In this document: positions 61,175-64,000 of the stretch, in pieces | Numbering within the stretch: position 1 is the first letter of the stretch | Layout: each line of letters opens with the position of its first letter | NCBI GenBank assembly: GCA_019925795.1 | Contig: CM034313.1 | Location: 25,656,932-25,720,931 of the forward strand | Length of the DNA: 64,000 nucleotides | Origin: Dendrobium chrysotoxum | Taxonomy: Eukaryota > Streptophyta > Magnoliopsida > Asparagales > Orchidaceae | Reading direction: 5' to 3' | The notes under the pieces: generated by a model | Database searches by the model: none | Seen by the model: the letters and a program-made list of their open reading frames with translations, nothing else | Told to the model about the DNA's origin: nothing | Position numbers and translations under genes: made by a program

Positions 61175-61362
61175 TGAAAAGATGCACAAAGTGCACCAAA
61201 ATAACATATGTATAAAGTGCACCAAAATAACAGAGGCATAAAGTGTGCTATAAAATAACAGATGCATAATGCATGCTAAAATAAAAGATTCATAAAGCAT
61301 GGTGAAAATAAAAGATGCACAAAGTGCACCACAAAATAAAAGATGCACAAAGTGTGTCAGAA
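61175..61362. repeat. minisatellite, about seven 26-29-bp units
   Basis: Repeats of AGATGCACAAAGTGCACCAA followed by AATAAA/AACA. A frame of 66 codons on the minus strand across it is only translated repeat. Confidence 0.85.
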
Positions 61363-61984
61363 AATTAAATTGCTAAATGGCTTCCTTTTTCAAAACCTTA
61401 AATCTCAAAAAATTAATTCTCCTTAAATATTTTTTTAATGCTTGACTTTCAAAATTTTGATCCTAGGTTCATCATCATACATTGATATTCTATTATATAT
61501 AAAATCATATAAGAAAATTGAAAAGGTTAAATTTCTTTCCTCAATTTAAAAATATATAAGGGAGACCCCAGTTTAGCTTTTAAGGAGCATAGTCTGGGTC
61601 AACAAATCCAAATCCCTGGAACTTTTTGGTTTGATTGGAATTAATCTACATTTTTCTTCACTTTTGAATCTATTCCTATTTGCCATTTGATAAGGTTTAG
61701 GCAATTAAGAGAAATGTTTTTTAATAAAGGAATAAATCATCTACTTTCTAATAGAAATCTACAAATCTAAATCTTTCCTTTTGGATTGATGTAAGCCCCA
61801 TGTAGGCGTCCTTTCATTTAGGATTCATCTCCATAAAAATAGTCATTTGGTGTAAGTTTGCTCCCATTATAGCCTATATGCTTCTCTCCATCAAAAATAG
61901 AAGTTAGGTTTAAGTCTGTTTCCATGGTAACCTATATGCTACTTTCCATAAAAAGTTGTCGTTAGGTGTTGAGAAACACTATGG

Positions 61985-64000
61985 CAACCCGAGTGGAGGG
62001 AGGGTGAATTGGGTTGTGCACTAATTAGAGCAGTAATATAAAAAATTTATTTAATTTTACTTTGTTAAAAAGTTAGTGATGTGAGTGTAATATAAAAAAC
62101 AAAGCAAATCACAATAAAGAGAACATAAAGAATTTTTATTTGGTTCAGCCCAAACCCAAAATCGGCCTACTCCACGCCTAGCCCCCTGACTAAGATTCAA
62201 TTAAGACCAAATCCTTTAGTTACAAGAAACCATACCCCTCATATAATAGAGATGGTCCTACCTCATACGACGATGAGATCCTTACAATAATAATACAAGT
62301 CACAAAAGAAAGGAAAAAATAAGTGTAACAATTTAGATCTCACAAAAGAATAATTTTCAAGAAATTGCTCTCAAGCCCCACACAAAAATAAAGTTTTAAT
62401 CACAATAAAACAAAGGAATTAAATTATATGAAGATGCAAATATAATTAAATGAAGTTTCTAAATGTATTTGTGAAGAAAAATGCAAGCAAATAACTTTTA
62501 AAATAATTTTTAAAGACTAGGTAATGTGGGAATTGAAGCAATGTAAGTACTTGAAAAATGTATTCTATTTTGCAAATTAAATGTTGTTGAAAATTTTATA
62601 AAATATATTGTACGATGACAACAACTTAGAATACAAAAAACTATTTGAGAGTTAAATTCAAAATAATTCAAAAGATATGGTAAGACTTGTTGAAAACCAC
62701 TTAAGCCAAAGGCAGCTAGTCTTACACAAAATTCATACGAAAGAGTGCTATTTATATAATTTTAATTTTTGGGAATAATATGTTAAAAGACACCTTAGAT
62801 GATAGATATAACAATATATAAGATAAACTAAAGGTGACTCAAACACAAGGCAAAACCATATTCCAAAAGTAATTAACTCACAAAATTGTATACAATCAAA
62901 ATATTTTATGAAAAGTTGACTACTATAAAATATTTCAAATTTGATGTTAAGAAAATATAATAATGATTTAAAATATTTAAATGATTAGATATTTAATTTA
63001 TAAACTAAATCGTCAAAAGGGTATCACAAAACTTTTAAAATCAAGATGTATGTGACTAGTATGCACAATATACCAAGGTTCCACTTAAAGAACCAATAAA
63101 AATTAATATTTGAAAACCAAAAGGATCTGAAAGTGTATGATTTAAATCACTAATAATTCAAATAAGAAATAGGAAGTAAGCCTCAAAAAACTATTTAATA
63201 AAAAAGCCACAAGTGAAAGCAAACAAGTCTCCAAATATTTTCACTAGAAAATCTCAACTTGTTAACTCAATAACATATAATAATACAATAGAATTTGATC
63301 TTTATAAATTCTGAAAAAAAATAAATTCAATCAAAAATAAGATGATGATTCTACAGCAATAAAATCAATCAAAAATATTCTCAAATAAAATCACAAACAG
63401 ATTGAAACTAGATCCAAAACATATAACCTGAAAATCTACAACTAGTTGATAAAAAAGGCTTGTGATATTTGAAAATAATTTGGGCTTAAATGAAATCTAA
63501 AAATATACAATTTGATTACTGATATTATGGAGTTTCTACAGCAATAAAACCACTTCAAAATATTCACACACAAGGTCACATGATGATTCAAACTAGATTT
63601 AAATTTAGCACAAAAAAAGATTATTAGTTTGCACCAAGAATCACAATCATGCTATATCTCCTTACATTTGTTAATAGGATGTAATGATGAGATTATGAAT
63701 CACACAAAAACAAGTCTAAATAAAAAAATAAAAAGTTATTGTGGCAACATTGAATTAGGTAAAGAAAATATTAGCAAGAATTCACCAAATCTTGATCCAA
63801 GGTAAACCAATCACCTTACTAGGTTTCCTCCAAGAAAGTTGAAAGATCCTCCAAGGAAATTGAAATATATGCCTTAATATTAATGTTTTTAAAGAAAAAT
63901 ATTATGAAAATAATCTTAAAATATCATTGAATAATTTTCAAATGTTTTGAGAGACCCATTGGTCATTTGAAAATATTTTGAAAATAAAATTTAATTTTAA
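61985..64000. mobile_element. probable Ty1-copia LTR/leader sequence
   Basis: GAGTGGAGGGAGGGTGAATTGGGTT at the start and a TTTGGTTCAGCCCAAACC...CCTACTCCACGCC stretch at 62140-62185 are wording typical of LTRs of plant copia elements. The remaining sequence to the window end is A-rich without coding content. Ends, PBS and partner LTR were not found. Confidence 0.4.

Noticed and set aside
61148..61348. Hydrophobic 66-aa frame resembling a membrane protein
   Set aside because: It is the minus-strand translation of a 26-29-bp minisatellite.
61175..61362. CRISPR-like regular repeats
   Set aside because: Units are head-to-tail without unique spacers, and this is a plant nuclear sequence.

Overview
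The window is nuclear DNA of a flowering plant. Evidence: a plant-specific IQ67-domain gene with plant splice signals, gypsy, copia, RTE, L1, SINE and hAT elements, AT-rich introns, and a scaffold gap of exactly 500 N. The species cannot be told from the sequence.

Only one conventional protein-coding gene is supported. It lies on the + strand and spans about 42 kb: an IQD31-like calmodulin-binding protein, rebuilt here from six coding exons (1586-1675, 13455-13739, 14562-14765, 32666-32722, 32934-33960, 43923-43954; 564 aa). A leader intron (897-1537) precedes the ATG. Introns 1, 3 and 5 are about 11.8, 17.9 and 10.0 kb and are filled with transposable elements; introns 2 and 4 are short.

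Layout. 1-640: upstream DNA with a tRNA-derived SINE. 640-1585: pyrimidine-rich promoter/leader and leader intron. 1676-13454 (intron 1): LTR/gag-like remnants, a minus-strand gypsy RT-RNase H relic and two RTE LINE fragments. 14709-15658: exon 3's 3' end and adjoining intron are tandemly duplicated. 15660-32030 (rest of intron 3): nested repeats, including a CpG-rich hAT-type element with intact TIRs and TSD, and a deleted Tat-lineage gypsy element carrying an antisense plant-mobile-domain (PMD) pseudogene. 21712-26269 and 26770-31321 are near-identical and meet exactly at the two edges of the N gap, so they are most likely one locus assembled twice. 33961-43922 (intron 5): gag relic, a long repeat with an inserted L1 LINE, a delimited gypsy element with TSD ATACG, and an RTE fragment.

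43955-64000 is intergenic. It holds two tail-to-tail copies of a non-autonomous gypsy family (LTR-PBS-gag scrap-PPT-LTR), a 6.7 kb repeat whose inverted partner sits in intron 5, several minisatellites, an RTE LINE with a perfect 15-bp TSD, and a probable copia LTR. I found no CRISPR, operon, gene cluster or convincingly new biological system. The most valuable observations are the gap-flanking duplication, the rebuilt gene, the split exon duplication and the transposon histories.
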